Source: Solirubrobacter taibaiensis
Lineage (GTDB): Bacteria > Actinomycetota > Thermoleophilia > Solirubrobacterales > Solirubrobacteraceae
Length of the DNA: 56,194 nt
Reading direction: 5' to 3'
NCBI GenBank assembly: GCA_027587225.1
Contig: JAPDDQ010000048.1
Location: forward strand, 1-56,194
Made by a program: the position numbers and the translations under genes. The notes under the pieces were generated by a model. It saw only the letters and a list, made by a program, of their open reading frames with translations, was not told the DNA's origin and ran no database searches. Below, one piece after another: positions 16,690 to 25,187 of this stretch; the stretch's first letter is position 1, and each line of letters opens with the position of its first letter.

Positions 16690-17373
16690 TCATGGTAGCG
16701 GACGCTCGGCGCGCAGCCGCGACTGCGCCCGTCTCCATTCGTCTACCCGCGCGTGGTGCCCTGAGAGCAACACGTCGGGAACCGCCCAGCCACGCCATTC
16801 CGCGGGTCGGGTGTAGTGCGGGTACTCCGGTGCGCCCTCGAGCGCCTCGGAGAAGGACTCCTCCACAGCGGACTCATCGTCGCCGAGGACTCCAGGAAGT
16901 TTGCGAAGCATGGTGTCGAGCACGACCATCGCGGCCAGCTCACCACCAGCAAGAACGTAGCGGCCGATCGACACCTGGTCGGACACGAAGTGCTCGAGGA
17001 TGCGCTCGTCGAAGCCTTCGTAGCGGCCGCAGAGCAGCGTGATCTCCTCCTCGGCCGCCAGCTCCGACGCCAGCGCGTCATCCAGCAACCGGCCGGCGGG
17101 CGTCAACGCGATCACGCGACGGTGGGACTTCAAAGCCACCGGGTCCTCGCCGTAGCGCTCGCGCAGCGCGGCTTCCATCGTGTCCACGCGCAGGACCATG
17201 CCGGCGCCGCCGCCGAAGGGCGTGTCGTCGACCTGGCCCCACTTCAGGGGCGTCGCGGTGCGGAAGTCGAAGGCGTCGACGGTGTGACCGAGCGCGAGCG
17301 CGTTCTGGACGTGCCGCTGGCTGCGGAACCACTCGAACCACTGCGGGAAGAGCGTGAAGACGTCAGCTCTCAC
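16690..17373 (-). CDS. trmD: tRNA (guanine37-N1)-methyltransferase
   Basis: TrmD methylates G37 of tRNAs that read codons starting with C, preventing frameshifts. The 227-residue protein has the SPOUT trefoil-knot signature: FPQWFEWF, DDTPFGGGAGMVLRVD, LLCGRYEGFDERI, SIGRYVLAGGELAAMV and GVLGDDESAVEESF. Its start overlaps the rimM stop by 11 bases, so the two are coupled. The rpsP-khpA-rimM-trmD-rplS order is the widespread one. Confidence 0.96.
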   Translation of the reverse strand: MRADVFTLFPQWFEWFRSQRHVQNALALGHTVDAFDFRTATPLKWGQVDDTPFGGGAGMVLRVDTMEAALRERYGEDPVALKSHRRVIALTPAGRLLDDALASELAAEEEITLLCGRYEGFDERILEHFVSDQVSIGRYVLAGGELAAMVVLDTMLRKLPGVLGDDESAVEESFSEALEGAPEYPHYTRPAEWRGWAVPDVLLSGHHARVDEWRRAQSRLRAERPLP

Positions 17374-17827
17374 CGAGGAACTCCAGGTCGATGTCGATGC
17401 GGCGGGCTTTGAGGTCGATCGAGCGGATGCAGTCGCGCACCAGCGGCACGAGCAGCACGGTGCCGTCGACGCGGTCCACCTCGAGCACCTCGACGGACGG
17501 CAGCACGTTCATGCGCAGGACGACGCCGACTTCGACGTCACCCGACACGACGGTGCAGCCTTCCACGTCGGAAGCCCAGAACTCGTCCTGGGAGAGCATC
17601 GCGTCCTCGCGCGGGACGGTGAGCAACGTGCCGCGCAACGCCTCGGCGTCCTCGCGCGTCGCGGAGCCTTCCAGCCGCAGGATCGGATGCTCGGTCGTGC
17701 CGGAACGCCGCACGATGCGCCGTCCGGAGACCATGCCGCCCTTCGCCGGGAGCTCCGGCAACGGGTCGACCACGTAGAAGGAACCGTCGAGTCCGTGCGG
17801 CCGGCCGATCCGGCCGACCGTCAGCAA
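17363..17827 (-). CDS. rimM: 16S rRNA processing/ribosome maturation factor RimM
   Basis: RimM helps mature the 30S head around S19. The 154-residue protein has the N-terminal GRIGRPHGLDGSFYV and a C-terminal PRC-barrel (EFWASDVEGCTVVSGDVEVG, VLEVDR, LVPLVRDCI). There is no ATG or GTG near the conserved start. TTG at 17827, one base after the khpA stop, gives MLTVGRIGRPHG and is the best choice. A far upstream ATG at 17950 would overlap khpA by over 120 bases with low-complexity Ser/Arg sequence. Confidence 0.92.
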   Translation of the reverse strand: MLTVGRIGRPHGLDGSFYVVDPLPELPAKGGMVSGRRIVRRSGTTEHPILRLEGSATREDAEALRGTLLTVPREDAMLSQDEFWASDVEGCTVVSGDVEVGVVLRMNVLPSVEVLEVDRVDGTVLLVPLVRDCIRSIDLKARRIDIDLEFLGES

Positions 17828-17828
17828 C

Positions 17829-18062
17829 TCACTCGACGATGTCGATGAGGACGCGTCGGTTGTCCTTGACCGCGGCGGCCTTGACGACCGTCCGGAGGGC
17901 TTGGGCTGTGCGCCCGCCGCGTCCGATGACCTGTCCGTAGTCATCATCATCCACCGAAAGCTCGAGGACGAGCGTGCCGTCCTCCTCTTCGAACTCGTCG
18001 ACCTGCACCTTTTCAGGGTGGTCGACCAGCAACCGCGCGAGGTACTCGAGCAGCTCGCGCAC
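17829..18062 (-). CDS. khpA: KH-domain RNA-binding protein KhpA
   Basis: A 77-residue single KH domain. The GxxG loop is IGRGGRTAQALRTVVKAAA (about 46-63). The N-terminal part MRELLEYLARLLVDHPEKV is typical of the small KH proteins encoded between S16 and RimM in Gram-positive bacteria. They bind RNA broadly and affect cell size. Start is GTG at 18062, nine bases after rpsP. Confidence 0.93.
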   Translation of the reverse strand: MRELLEYLARLLVDHPEKVQVDEFEEEDGTLVLELSVDDDDYGQVIGRGGRTAQALRTVVKAAAVKDNRRVLIDIVE

Positions 18063-18071
18063 GGGCCGTCG

Positions 18072-18317
18072 TTAGACCGTGATGCCCGAGATCTTCATGA
18101 GCTTCTGGACCGGCTCCGAGGGCTGCGCGCCCTTGGAGATCCAGTACCGGACCCGCTCCTCGTTGAGCACGACCGTGGACGGCTCCGTCTGCGGGTTGTA
18201 CCGGCCGAGGTTCTCAATGAAGCGGCCGTCTCGCGGGGAGCGGCTGTCCGCGACGACCACGCGCCACTGGGGATCTTTTTTCCCGCCGACGCGGGTGAGT
18301 CGCATGCTGACTGCCAT
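18072..18317 (-). CDS. rpsP: 30S ribosomal protein S16
   Basis: The 81-residue protein carries the S16 core MRLTRVGGKKDPQWRVVV, SRSPRDGRFIENLGRYNPQ and RVRYWISKGAQPSEPV. The ATG at 18317 adds four residues before the usual MRLTR start at 18305. A TATCCT -10 box lies exactly 11 bases upstream of ATG 18317, inside the 27-base gap after ffh, so the ribosomal block can be transcribed without ffh. Confidence 0.96.
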   Translation of the reverse strand: MAVSMRLTRVGGKKDPQWRVVVADSRSPRDGRFIENLGRYNPQTEPSTVVLNEERVRYWISKGAQPSEPVQKLMKISGITV

Positions 18318-18328
18318 ATCGGCGGTGC

Positions 18329-18334
18329 AGGATA
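18329..18334 (-). promoter_or_regulatory. -10 box TATCCT of rpsP
   Basis: TATCCT (18334-18329) lies 11 bases before the rpsP ATG, in the ffh-rpsP gap. The same hexamer and spacing precede rpmF, and TATACT with the same spacing precedes rpmB. Confidence 0.5.
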
Positions 18335-18344
18335 GCGAGTCGGA

Positions 18345-19676
<1,332 letters not shown>

Positions 19677-19684
19677 GGTGTGAG

Positions 19685-19690
19685 ACTGTA
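19685..19690 (-). promoter_or_regulatory. -10 box TACAGT of ffh
   Basis: TACAGT lies eight bases before the ffh ATG. The whole gap to the divergent sthA gene is only 20 bases. Confidence 0.5.
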
Positions 19691-19696
19691 CCCGCA

Positions 19697-21106
19697 GTGG
19701 AGCTCGATCTTCTTGTAATCGGCTCGGGTCCTGGCGGTCAGCGCGCCGCCATCCAAGCAGCCAAGCTCGGCAAGCGTGTCGCCGTTGCCGAACGTCGCAA
19801 CCGCCTCGGCGGAGTCTCGATCCATACCGGGACGATCCCCTCGAAAACCCTGCGCCAGGCCACCCTGGAGCAGCTCGCCACGCGTCCGCTGGACGTGCTG
19901 GACCCCACGCGGGTCGAGGAGACCGAGCAGGAGGCCATCCAACAACTGCTCGACCGCGCGGGCGCCGTTGTCGCGGCGGAGACCCAGATCACGCGCGAGC
20001 AGTTCCGGCGCAACCGCGTCGGGCTGCTGCAGGGCGCGGCGACGTTCGTGGACGCCAACACCGTCCAGATCGAAGACAGCGACGAGCCCGTCAAGGCGGC
20101 GAAGATCGTGATCGCGGTCGGGACCCGGCCCGCGCGGCCCGCCTCGGTCGAGTTCGACGACAAGACGATCATCGACTCCGACGGGCTGCTCAAGCTCGCG
20201 CAGCGCGTGCCGCGGACGATGACCGTCGTGGGAGCGGGCGTGATCGGGGTCGAGTACGCGTCGATGTTCGGCGCGCTCGGCACCAAGGTGACCGTCGTCG
20301 ACCAGCGCGACCGCGTGCTCACGTTCCTCGACAGCGAGATCGGCGAGGCCTTCCAGTACCTCCTGCGCCGGCGCAACGTGACGTTCCGGCTGCGCGAGAA
20401 GGTGGAGGCCGTCGAGTCGCTCCCGGGCCGCGGCGCCCGGCTCAAGCTGGCCTCGGGCAAGGAGATCGTCTCCGAGACCGTGCTCTACGCGACCGGCCGC
20501 CAAGGCGACACGGAGAAGCTCGGGCTGCAGAAGGCCGGCCTCAAAGCGGACAAGCGCGGCCGGATCGAGGTCAACGAGAACTGCCAGACTGAGGTGCCGC
20601 ACATCTTCGCCGTGGGCGACTGCGCCGGCGGCGCCGGGCTGGCGGCCACCGCCATGGAGCAGGGCCGGATCGCGGCGCTGCACGCCTTCGACCGGCCGGT
20701 GACCCAACTCCCCCAGCTGATCCCGAGCGGCGTCTACGCCATCCCCGAGCTCGCCCTGGTCGGCGCCACGGAGGAAGCGCTGACCGACGCGGCCGTGCCG
20801 TACGTGTGCGGGATCGCCCGCTGGAGCGAGCTCGCCCGCGGCGTGATCTCCGGCGACCGCGAGGGCATGCTCAAGCTGCTCGTCTCCGCCGAGGACCGGT
20901 CGATCCTCGGCGTGCACGTGCTCGGCACGAGCGCCACCGACCTCGTCCACATTGGCCAGGCGGTGATGGCCAGCGGGCCGAACGGGCTCGACTTCCTCGT
21001 CACCGCGGTGTTCAACTACCCGACGTTCGCCGAGTCCTACAAGGTCGCCGCCCTCGACGCGGACAACCGCATCAAGGGCATGGCGGCCTTCAACAAGGGC
21101 GCTTAG
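19697..21106 (+). CDS. sthA: soluble NAD(P)+ transhydrogenase (Si-specific)
   Basis: This flavoprotein would balance NADPH and NADH. The 469-residue protein has FAD-binding VIGSGPGGQRAA (residues 7-18), an NAD-binding second Rossmann GAGVIGVEYA (about 177) and FAVGDCAGGAGLAA (about 310). The interface domain ends FNYPTFAESYKVAAL. Instead of the redox-active Cys pair of dihydrolipoamide dehydrogenases it reads GGVSIHTGTIPSKT, with Ser where E. coli SthA has Cys. That fits a transhydrogenase rather than a disulfide reductase. Start is GTG at 19697. Its stop interlocks with the SPFH gene stop. Confidence 0.9.
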   Translation: MELDLLVIGSGPGGQRAAIQAAKLGKRVAVAERRNRLGGVSIHTGTIPSKTLRQATLEQLATRPLDVLDPTRVEETEQEAIQQLLDRAGAVVAAETQITREQFRRNRVGLLQGAATFVDANTVQIEDSDEPVKAAKIVIAVGTRPARPASVEFDDKTIIDSDGLLKLAQRVPRTMTVVGAGVIGVEYASMFGALGTKVTVVDQRDRVLTFLDSEIGEAFQYLLRRRNVTFRLREKVEAVESLPGRGARLKLASGKEIVSETVLYATGRQGDTEKLGLQKAGLKADKRGRIEVNENCQTEVPHIFAVGDCAGGAGLAATAMEQGRIAALHAFDRPVTQLPQLIPSGVYAIPELALVGATEEALTDAAVPYVCGIARWSELARGVISGDREGMLKLLVSAEDRSILGVHVLGTSATDLVHIGQAVMASGPNGLDFLVTAVFNYPTFAESYKVAALDADNRIKGMAAFNKGA

Positions 21107-22170
21107 ACGCCGGGCGGGGGCGGCGCCGGAGCGGGAGTCCCGGGCGCGATCTCGCGCGGCGCCGGCGTGCCGCCGCTGATCGAGGTCGCGCTCTCAGCCT
21201 CCTGCGACGCCGCGGCGGCGGCGCGGGCGGCCTCCTCGGCGTCCTTGCGGGCCCGCTCGTCGATCTCCTCCATGGAGGTCGCGCCCCTGGGCTTCTTCGG
21301 CTTGGCGCCCGTGAGCTGCTCCGTGATGCTCGACACCGCGGACGTGAACTCGGACGGGATGATCCAGATCTTGTTCGCGTCGCCCTGCGCGAGCTGCGGC
21401 AGGGTCTGCAGGTACTGGTACTGCAGGAGCGCCTGATCGGGCGCGCCCTCGTGGATCGCGTTGAAGACGGTCTCGATCGCCTTGGCCTCGCCCTCGGCCT
21501 TGAGGATCGCGGCGGTGCGGGCGCCCTCGGCGCGCAGGACGGCGGACTGCTTCTCGCCCTCGGCGGTGAGGATCTGCGACTGCTTGACGCCCTCGGCGGT
21601 GAGGATCGTGGCGCGGCGGTCACGCTCGGCGCGCATCTGCTTCTCCATCGCCTCCTGGACGGTGCGCGGGGGCTCGACCGACTTGAGCTCGACGCGGCCG
21701 ACGCGGATGCCCCAGCGGCCCGTGGCCTCGTCGAGCACGGCGCGCAGCTGGCTGTTGACGCTGTCACGCGAGGTGAGCGTCTCCTCGAGGGTCATGCCGC
21801 CGATCACGTTGCGGAGCGTGGTGACGGTGAGCTGCTCGATCGCCTGCAGCGGGTTCGCGACCTCGTAGGTGGCCGCCCGCGGGTCCGTGACCGTGAAGTA
21901 GATGACGGTGTCGATGCCGACGACGAGGTTGTCCTCGGTGATCACCGGCTGCGGCGGGAACGAGACCACCTGCTCGCGCAGGTCGATCAGCGGCTTCACC
22001 CGGTCGATGAACGGGACGATCAGGGTGAGCCCCGGGTCCAACGTCCGGCTGTAGCGGCCCAGCCGCTCGACGATCCCGGCCCGCGCCTGCGGGACGATCC
22101 GCACGCCCGACGCCGCCAGGATGAACAGGAACACGATCAGGACGATCAAGGCGATCAAGCCTGCGGTCAT
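21103..22170 (-). CDS. SPFH/band 7 (stomatin-like) membrane protein
   Basis: The 355-residue protein has one N-terminal membrane helix (LIALIVLIVFLFILA), then the SPFH domain (RIVPQARAGIVERLGRYSRT, EQVVSFPPQPVITEDNL). A coiled-coil with repeated AEG units (TAEGVKQSQ, TAEGEKQS, RAEGARTA, KAEGEAKA) lies about 190-240. The tail is low complexity, Ala/Glu then Pro-rich. Such proteins form oligomers in membrane microdomains and pair with NfeD proteins; the NfeD gene is 12 bases upstream. Confidence 0.93.
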   Translation of the reverse strand: MTAGLIALIVLIVFLFILAASGVRIVPQARAGIVERLGRYSRTLDPGLTLIVPFIDRVKPLIDLREQVVSFPPQPVITEDNLVVGIDTVIYFTVTDPRAATYEVANPLQAIEQLTVTTLRNVIGGMTLEETLTSRDSVNSQLRAVLDEATGRWGIRVGRVELKSVEPPRTVQEAMEKQMRAERDRRATILTAEGVKQSQILTAEGEKQSAVLRAEGARTAAILKAEGEAKAIETVFNAIHEGAPDQALLQYQYLQTLPQLAQGDANKIWIIPSEFTSAVSSITEQLTGAKPKKPRGATSMEEIDERARKDAEEAARAAAAASQEAESATSISGGTPAPREIAPGTPAPAPPPPGV

Positions 22171-22182
22171 GCGGGTCTCCCT

Positions 22183-22611
22183 CTACTCGGCCACGAGCGC
22201 GGTTGCGCCCCGGATCTCGAGGACGTGCACTTTCGTCCCCGGCTCGATGACGGCGTCATCGTCGTACGCGCGGGCGGTCCAGATCTCGCCGTCCAGCTTG
22301 ACGCAGCCCACGCCCTCGTCGTTGGCGATCCGCTCCACCACCATCGCGGTCTGCCCGACGAGCGCCGCCGTGCCCATCTTCAGCGCCTTGCCCTTCTGAT
22401 GCGACCGGGCGAGCGGCCGCAGCGCGGCCAGCAGGACGATCGAGACGACGAGGAACGCGGCCATCTCGGCCGTGGTGCCCGCGTCGAACGCGGCCAGCAC
22501 CGCGGCCACGGCCGCACCGCCGGCGAACGGCGCGAGGAAGAAGCTCAGCGTCGCGATCTCGCCCACTGCGAGCACGACCGCCAAGGTCAGCCAGATCACC
22601 CAGGGATCCAC
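22183..22611 (-). CDS. NfeD-family membrane protein
   Basis: The 142-residue protein has two or three membrane segments in its first 75 residues (WVIWLTLAVVLAVGEIATL and MAAFLVVSIVLLAAL). A C-terminal OB-fold follows (GQTAMVVERIANDEG, GEIWTARAYDDDAVIEPG, VHVLEIRGATALV). This is the short NfeD1b-type without the protease domain. NfeD and SPFH proteins act as a pair in membrane organisation. The gene follows ftsY by 22 bases and may share its transcript. Confidence 0.92.
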   Translation of the reverse strand: MDPWVIWLTLAVVLAVGEIATLSFFLAPFAGGAAVAAVLAAFDAGTTAEMAAFLVVSIVLLAALRPLARSHQKGKALKMGTAALVGQTAMVVERIANDEGVGCVKLDGEIWTARAYDDDAVIEPGTKVHVLEIRGATALVAE

Positions 22612-22633
22612 TGGGTCGATCGTATATGAGGCG

Positions 22634-23629
22634 TTACGCGGAAAGGAGCGCTTTGGCGAAGTCGTCGGGATCGAACGGCCGGAGATCCTCCAGCTGCTCG
22701 CCGATGCCGATCAGCTTGACGGGGATGTTCAGCTCGTTCGCGATCGCGAGCGCGATCCCGCCCTTGGCCGTCCCGTCGAGCTTGGTGAGGATGATTCCGG
22801 TGACGCCGACGGCCTCGCCGAACAGCTTGGCCTGACGGACGCCGTTCTGGCCCGTGGTGGCGTCCACGGTCATCAGCGTCTCGTGCGGGGCCTCCGGCAT
22901 CTGCTTGGTGATCACGCGACGCACCTTGGCGAGCTCCTCCATCAGGTTCGTCTGCGTGTGCAGGCGGCCGGCGGTGTCGATGATGATCACGTCGGCCCCG
23001 CGCTCACGGCCCCGGGCGATGGCCTCGAAGGCGACCGAACCGGGATCGGAGCCCTCAGGCCCCTTGACCACGTCGACCCCCGCGCGTTCGCCCCAGCGCT
23101 CGAGCTGCTCGACCGCGGCGGCGCGGAACGTGTCCGCCGCGCCGACCACGACCGTGAGGCCGAGCGTGTTGCGCAGGTGCCACGACAGCTTGCCGATCGT
23201 CGTCGTCTTGCCGGTGCCGTTGACGCCGACCACGAGGATCACGGTCGGGTCGGGGCGCAGGTCGATCTTGTCGTCGCCGGTGCGGGCGAGCTGGGCGAGG
23301 AGCTCCGCGAGGCGGTTGCTCAGCGCTTCGCCGCCGACGAGGTTGCCCTCATCGGCCTCGCGCTCGAGCTCCTCGACCACCTGGGCGGTGGTCTTGGCGC
23401 CGACGTCGGCGTAGATCAGCGCTTCCTCGAGGCGTTCCCAGGTGTTCTCGTCGAGGTCACCTTCGAACAGCGTGGCCTGAACCTCCGCGGTCAGGGCCTC
23501 GCGGGTCTTCTTCATGTTCTCGCGCAGGCGTTTGAAGAAGCCGCGGCGCTTCTCTTCGCGTTCGGGCTCGTCCGGCACCTCGGGAGGTGCCTGGTCGAGG
23601 AGGAAGAGGTCGTACCAGTCTCTGGCCAT
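22634..23629 (-). CDS. ftsY: SRP receptor FtsY
   Basis: FtsY is the membrane-side GTPase that receives SRP-ribosome complexes. The 331-residue protein has a short acidic/basic A domain (residues 1-35). The N domain follows (LRENMKKTREALTAEV), then the G domain with VVGVNGTGKTTTIGKL (about 133), ADTFRAAAVEQLERW, DTAGRLHTQTNLMEEL and TKLDGTAKGG (about 285). Start ATG is 22 bases from the divergent GNAT gene. In this cluster it is separated from smc by four genes, unlike the usual smc-ftsY pair. Confidence 0.97.
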   Translation of the reverse strand: MARDWYDLFLLDQAPPEVPDEPEREEKRRGFFKRLRENMKKTREALTAEVQATLFEGDLDENTWERLEEALIYADVGAKTTAQVVEELEREADEGNLVGGEALSNRLAELLAQLARTGDDKIDLRPDPTVILVVGVNGTGKTTTIGKLSWHLRNTLGLTVVVGAADTFRAAAVEQLERWGERAGVDVVKGPEGSDPGSVAFEAIARGRERGADVIIIDTAGRLHTQTNLMEELAKVRRVITKQMPEAPHETLMTVDATTGQNGVRQAKLFGEAVGVTGIILTKLDGTAKGGIALAIANELNIPVKLIGIGEQLEDLRPFDPDDFAKALLSA

Positions 23630-23651
23630 GCGATTCGGCAGGATACGAGGC

Positions 23652-24107
23652 GTGATCGAAGTACGGCGGATAGCAGGCGACTCAGAAATCGCGCGGGAGC
23701 TCCTCGTGGCGATGGAGGCCTACGTGGAGGCCGATCTCGGGCCGGTCACGGCCGAGACCACCTCAACGGTGGATCCGGGCGAGATGAACCCGCCCGACGG
23801 CGCGTACGTGATCGTGCTGGAGGACGGCTTCCCCGTGGCCGGCGGCGGGGTGCGGCGGCTCGGCGAGGATGTGGCCGAGGTCAAACGGATGTACACGTTG
23901 CCGGACGCCCGTGGCCGGGGACACGGCCGGCGGCTGCTGTCGGCGCTGGAGGACGCGGCGCGCGAGCTCGGATACGCACGCGTGCGGCTGGACACGGCGG
24001 CGACGATGGACGTCGCGCGCCAGCTCTACGGAGACGCCGGGTACGAGGAAATCGCCGACTACAACGGCAATTCTTATGCCGTCTTTTGGGGTGAGAAACG
24101 GCTCTAA
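23652..24107 (+). CDS. GNAT-family N-acetyltransferase
   Basis: The 151-residue protein has the GNAT fold. The acetyl-CoA loop is KRMYTLPDARGRGHGRRLLSAL (R/QxxGxG/A as RGRGHG, about 95-103), followed by ARELGYARVRLDTAATM and a C-terminal GYEEIADYN. The acceptor is unknown; it resembles general small-molecule or amino-acid acetyltransferases. Start is GTG at 23652. It is followed after eight bases by a promoter and the next plus-strand gene. Confidence 0.85.
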   Translation: MIEVRRIAGDSEIARELLVAMEAYVEADLGPVTAETTSTVDPGEMNPPDGAYVIVLEDGFPVAGGGVRRLGEDVAEVKRMYTLPDARGRGHGRRLLSALEDAARELGYARVRLDTAATMDVARQLYGDAGYEEIADYNGNSYAVFWGEKRL

Positions 24108-24111
24108 CCGG

Positions 24112-24117
24112 TAGAAT
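24112..24117 (+). promoter_or_regulatory. -10 box TAGAAT of the small membrane protein gene
   Basis: TAGAAT, close to consensus, lies ten bases before the ATG at 24128 and overlaps an in-frame ATG at 24116. This makes the downstream ATG the likelier start. Confidence 0.5.
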
Positions 24118-24127
24118 GGGTCGCGAG

Positions 24128-24460
24128 ATGCCCGCTCTTGTCGAAGCTCGCGAATCTCTGAATTACTGGGAGACCAGGCTGCAGACGCTGCCCAAGACGG
24201 CGGTGCGCAAGCGGCGCGAGGCACGTGAGATGGCGGCGCGATGCCGCGAGCGGGTGGTGGAGGCCGAGCGCGCGGAGTACGGCGCGGGTTTCCTCGGCGC
24301 GGTGTTCATGGCGATGGCCGAGCGGCGGCTCCCGTCGCACACCACGCGCCAGATCGTGCGCGTGGGCAAGGGCGCGGCGATCCTCGCCGCGACCGCGGTG
24401 GCTTCGATGGTGCTGCTCACCATCATCGCCTTCGTGGTGCTGCTCGCGCTGATTTTTTAG
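24128..24460 (+). CDS. small hypothetical protein with C-terminal membrane segment
   Basis: A 110-residue protein of unknown function. Residues 1-55 are charged and helical (SLNYWETRLQTLPKTAVRKR, AARCRERVVEAERAEYGAG), likely a coiled coil. The last 30 residues hold a long hydrophobic segment, AAILAATAVASMVLL, running almost to the end. This is a tail-anchored layout. An upstream ATG at 24116 would add four residues but lies in the -10 box. Its TAG interlocks with the VOC gene's stop. Confidence 0.75.
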   Translation: MPALVEARESLNYWETRLQTLPKTAVRKRREAREMAARCRERVVEAERAEYGAGFLGAVFMAMAERRLPSHTTRQIVRVGKGAAILAATAVASMVLLTIIAFVVLLALIF

Positions 24461-24822
24461 AGGTGTTGCGCCACGTTGATGACGTGGCCGCCGGGAGCCT
24501 TGACGAAGAAGCGGCGGACGCCCCACGGCTCGTCGGTCAGCGGATAGACCACGTCGAGGCCCTGTTCCAGCGCCAGTGCGTGCAGCGCGGTGGCGTCCTC
24601 GACCTCGACTGAGACGTCCGCGTCCTTGATCCCGCGGTCCTGGCCCTCGACCTTGAGGTCGGCGGTCGTGATCTGCGCGGTCGGGTTGCTCGGCGAGCGG
24701 TACATGACGAAGCCGGCCTCGTCCATGGCGATCTCGAAGCCGAGGAAGCCGTTGAAGAACGTCTTGGCGGCCTCCGCGTCCTCAACGACGAGGTTCGGGA
24801 TGGCGCGCCGGATGTTCGTCAT
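24457..24822 (-). CDS. VOC (glyoxalase/bleomycin resistance) family protein
   Basis: A 121-residue single VOC unit with two beta-alpha-beta-beta-beta modules: IRRAIPNLVVEDAEAAKTFF then GFLGFEIAMDEAGFVMYRS, and ADVSVEVEDATALHALALEQGL then GVRRFFVKAPGGHVINVAQHL. It would act as a dimer. Whether it is a metal enzyme is unclear, since the usual His/Glu ligands are only partly present. Start ATG overlaps the stop of the cysteine-ladder gene (ATGA), so the two are translated together, in a row led by smc. Confidence 0.85.
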   Translation of the reverse strand: MTNIRRAIPNLVVEDAEAAKTFFNGFLGFEIAMDEAGFVMYRSPSNPTAQITTADLKVEGQDRGIKDADVSVEVEDATALHALALEQGLDVVYPLTDEPWGVRRFFVKAPGGHVINVAQHL

Positions 24823-25187
24823 GCGTGGACGCCGATCAGGCCGACGCCGCCCGTGATGCCGCTGCAGCCGATGCAGCCCACGCAGCCCTTGCAGTTCACG
24901 CAGCCGATGCAGGCCACGCAACCCGCGCAGCCGACGTTGCCGAGGCCGGCGATGATGCCCGCGGAGCCGACGACGCCCGCGGAGAGCGCGACGCCGGCGC
25001 TGCCGACGACGCACGTGGACCCGGCGACGGCCGCGGACCCGACGATCGCGGACGAGCCCGCGACGGCGGCCGAGCCGACCACGCCCGCCGAGCCGACGAC
25101 CGCGGCGGAGCCGACGATGCCGACGGCGCTGTCTATGCCTGACGATCCTTCGACACTCTGCGGCGGAGCGGCGGTTTCGGGCTTCAC
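24819..25187 (-). CDS. hexapeptide-repeat protein with cysteine ladder
   Basis: I do not recognise this 122-residue protein. After a 23-residue head, residues 24-119 divide into sixteen hexapeptides of the form [VI]-V-G-S-A-[AG]. In residues 87-108 the repeats turn cysteine-rich (NVGCAG, CVACIG, CVNCKG, CVGCIG), giving eight Cys at exactly every third residue (87, 90, 93 and so on to 108), plus Cys59. A small residue falls at nearly every third position, so a beta-solenoid or polyglycine-II-like fold is possible. Third codon positions are almost all G or C on this strand. GTG at 25187 overlaps the smc stop (GTGA) and its own stop overlaps the VOC start. Metal binding or disulfide stacking is conceivable but unproven. 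Confidence 0.8.
   Translation of the reverse strand: MKPETAAPPQSVEGSSGIDSAVGIVGSAAVVGSAGVVGSAAVAGSSAIVGSAAVAGSTCVVGSAGVALSAGVVGSAGIIAGLGNVGCAGCVACIGCVNCKGCVGCIGCSGITGGVGLIGVHA

Noticed and set aside
17828..17950. N-terminal extension of rimM from ATG 17950
   Set aside because: It would overlap khpA by more than 120 bases and encodes only low-complexity Ser/Arg sequence. TTG 17827 fits the family start.
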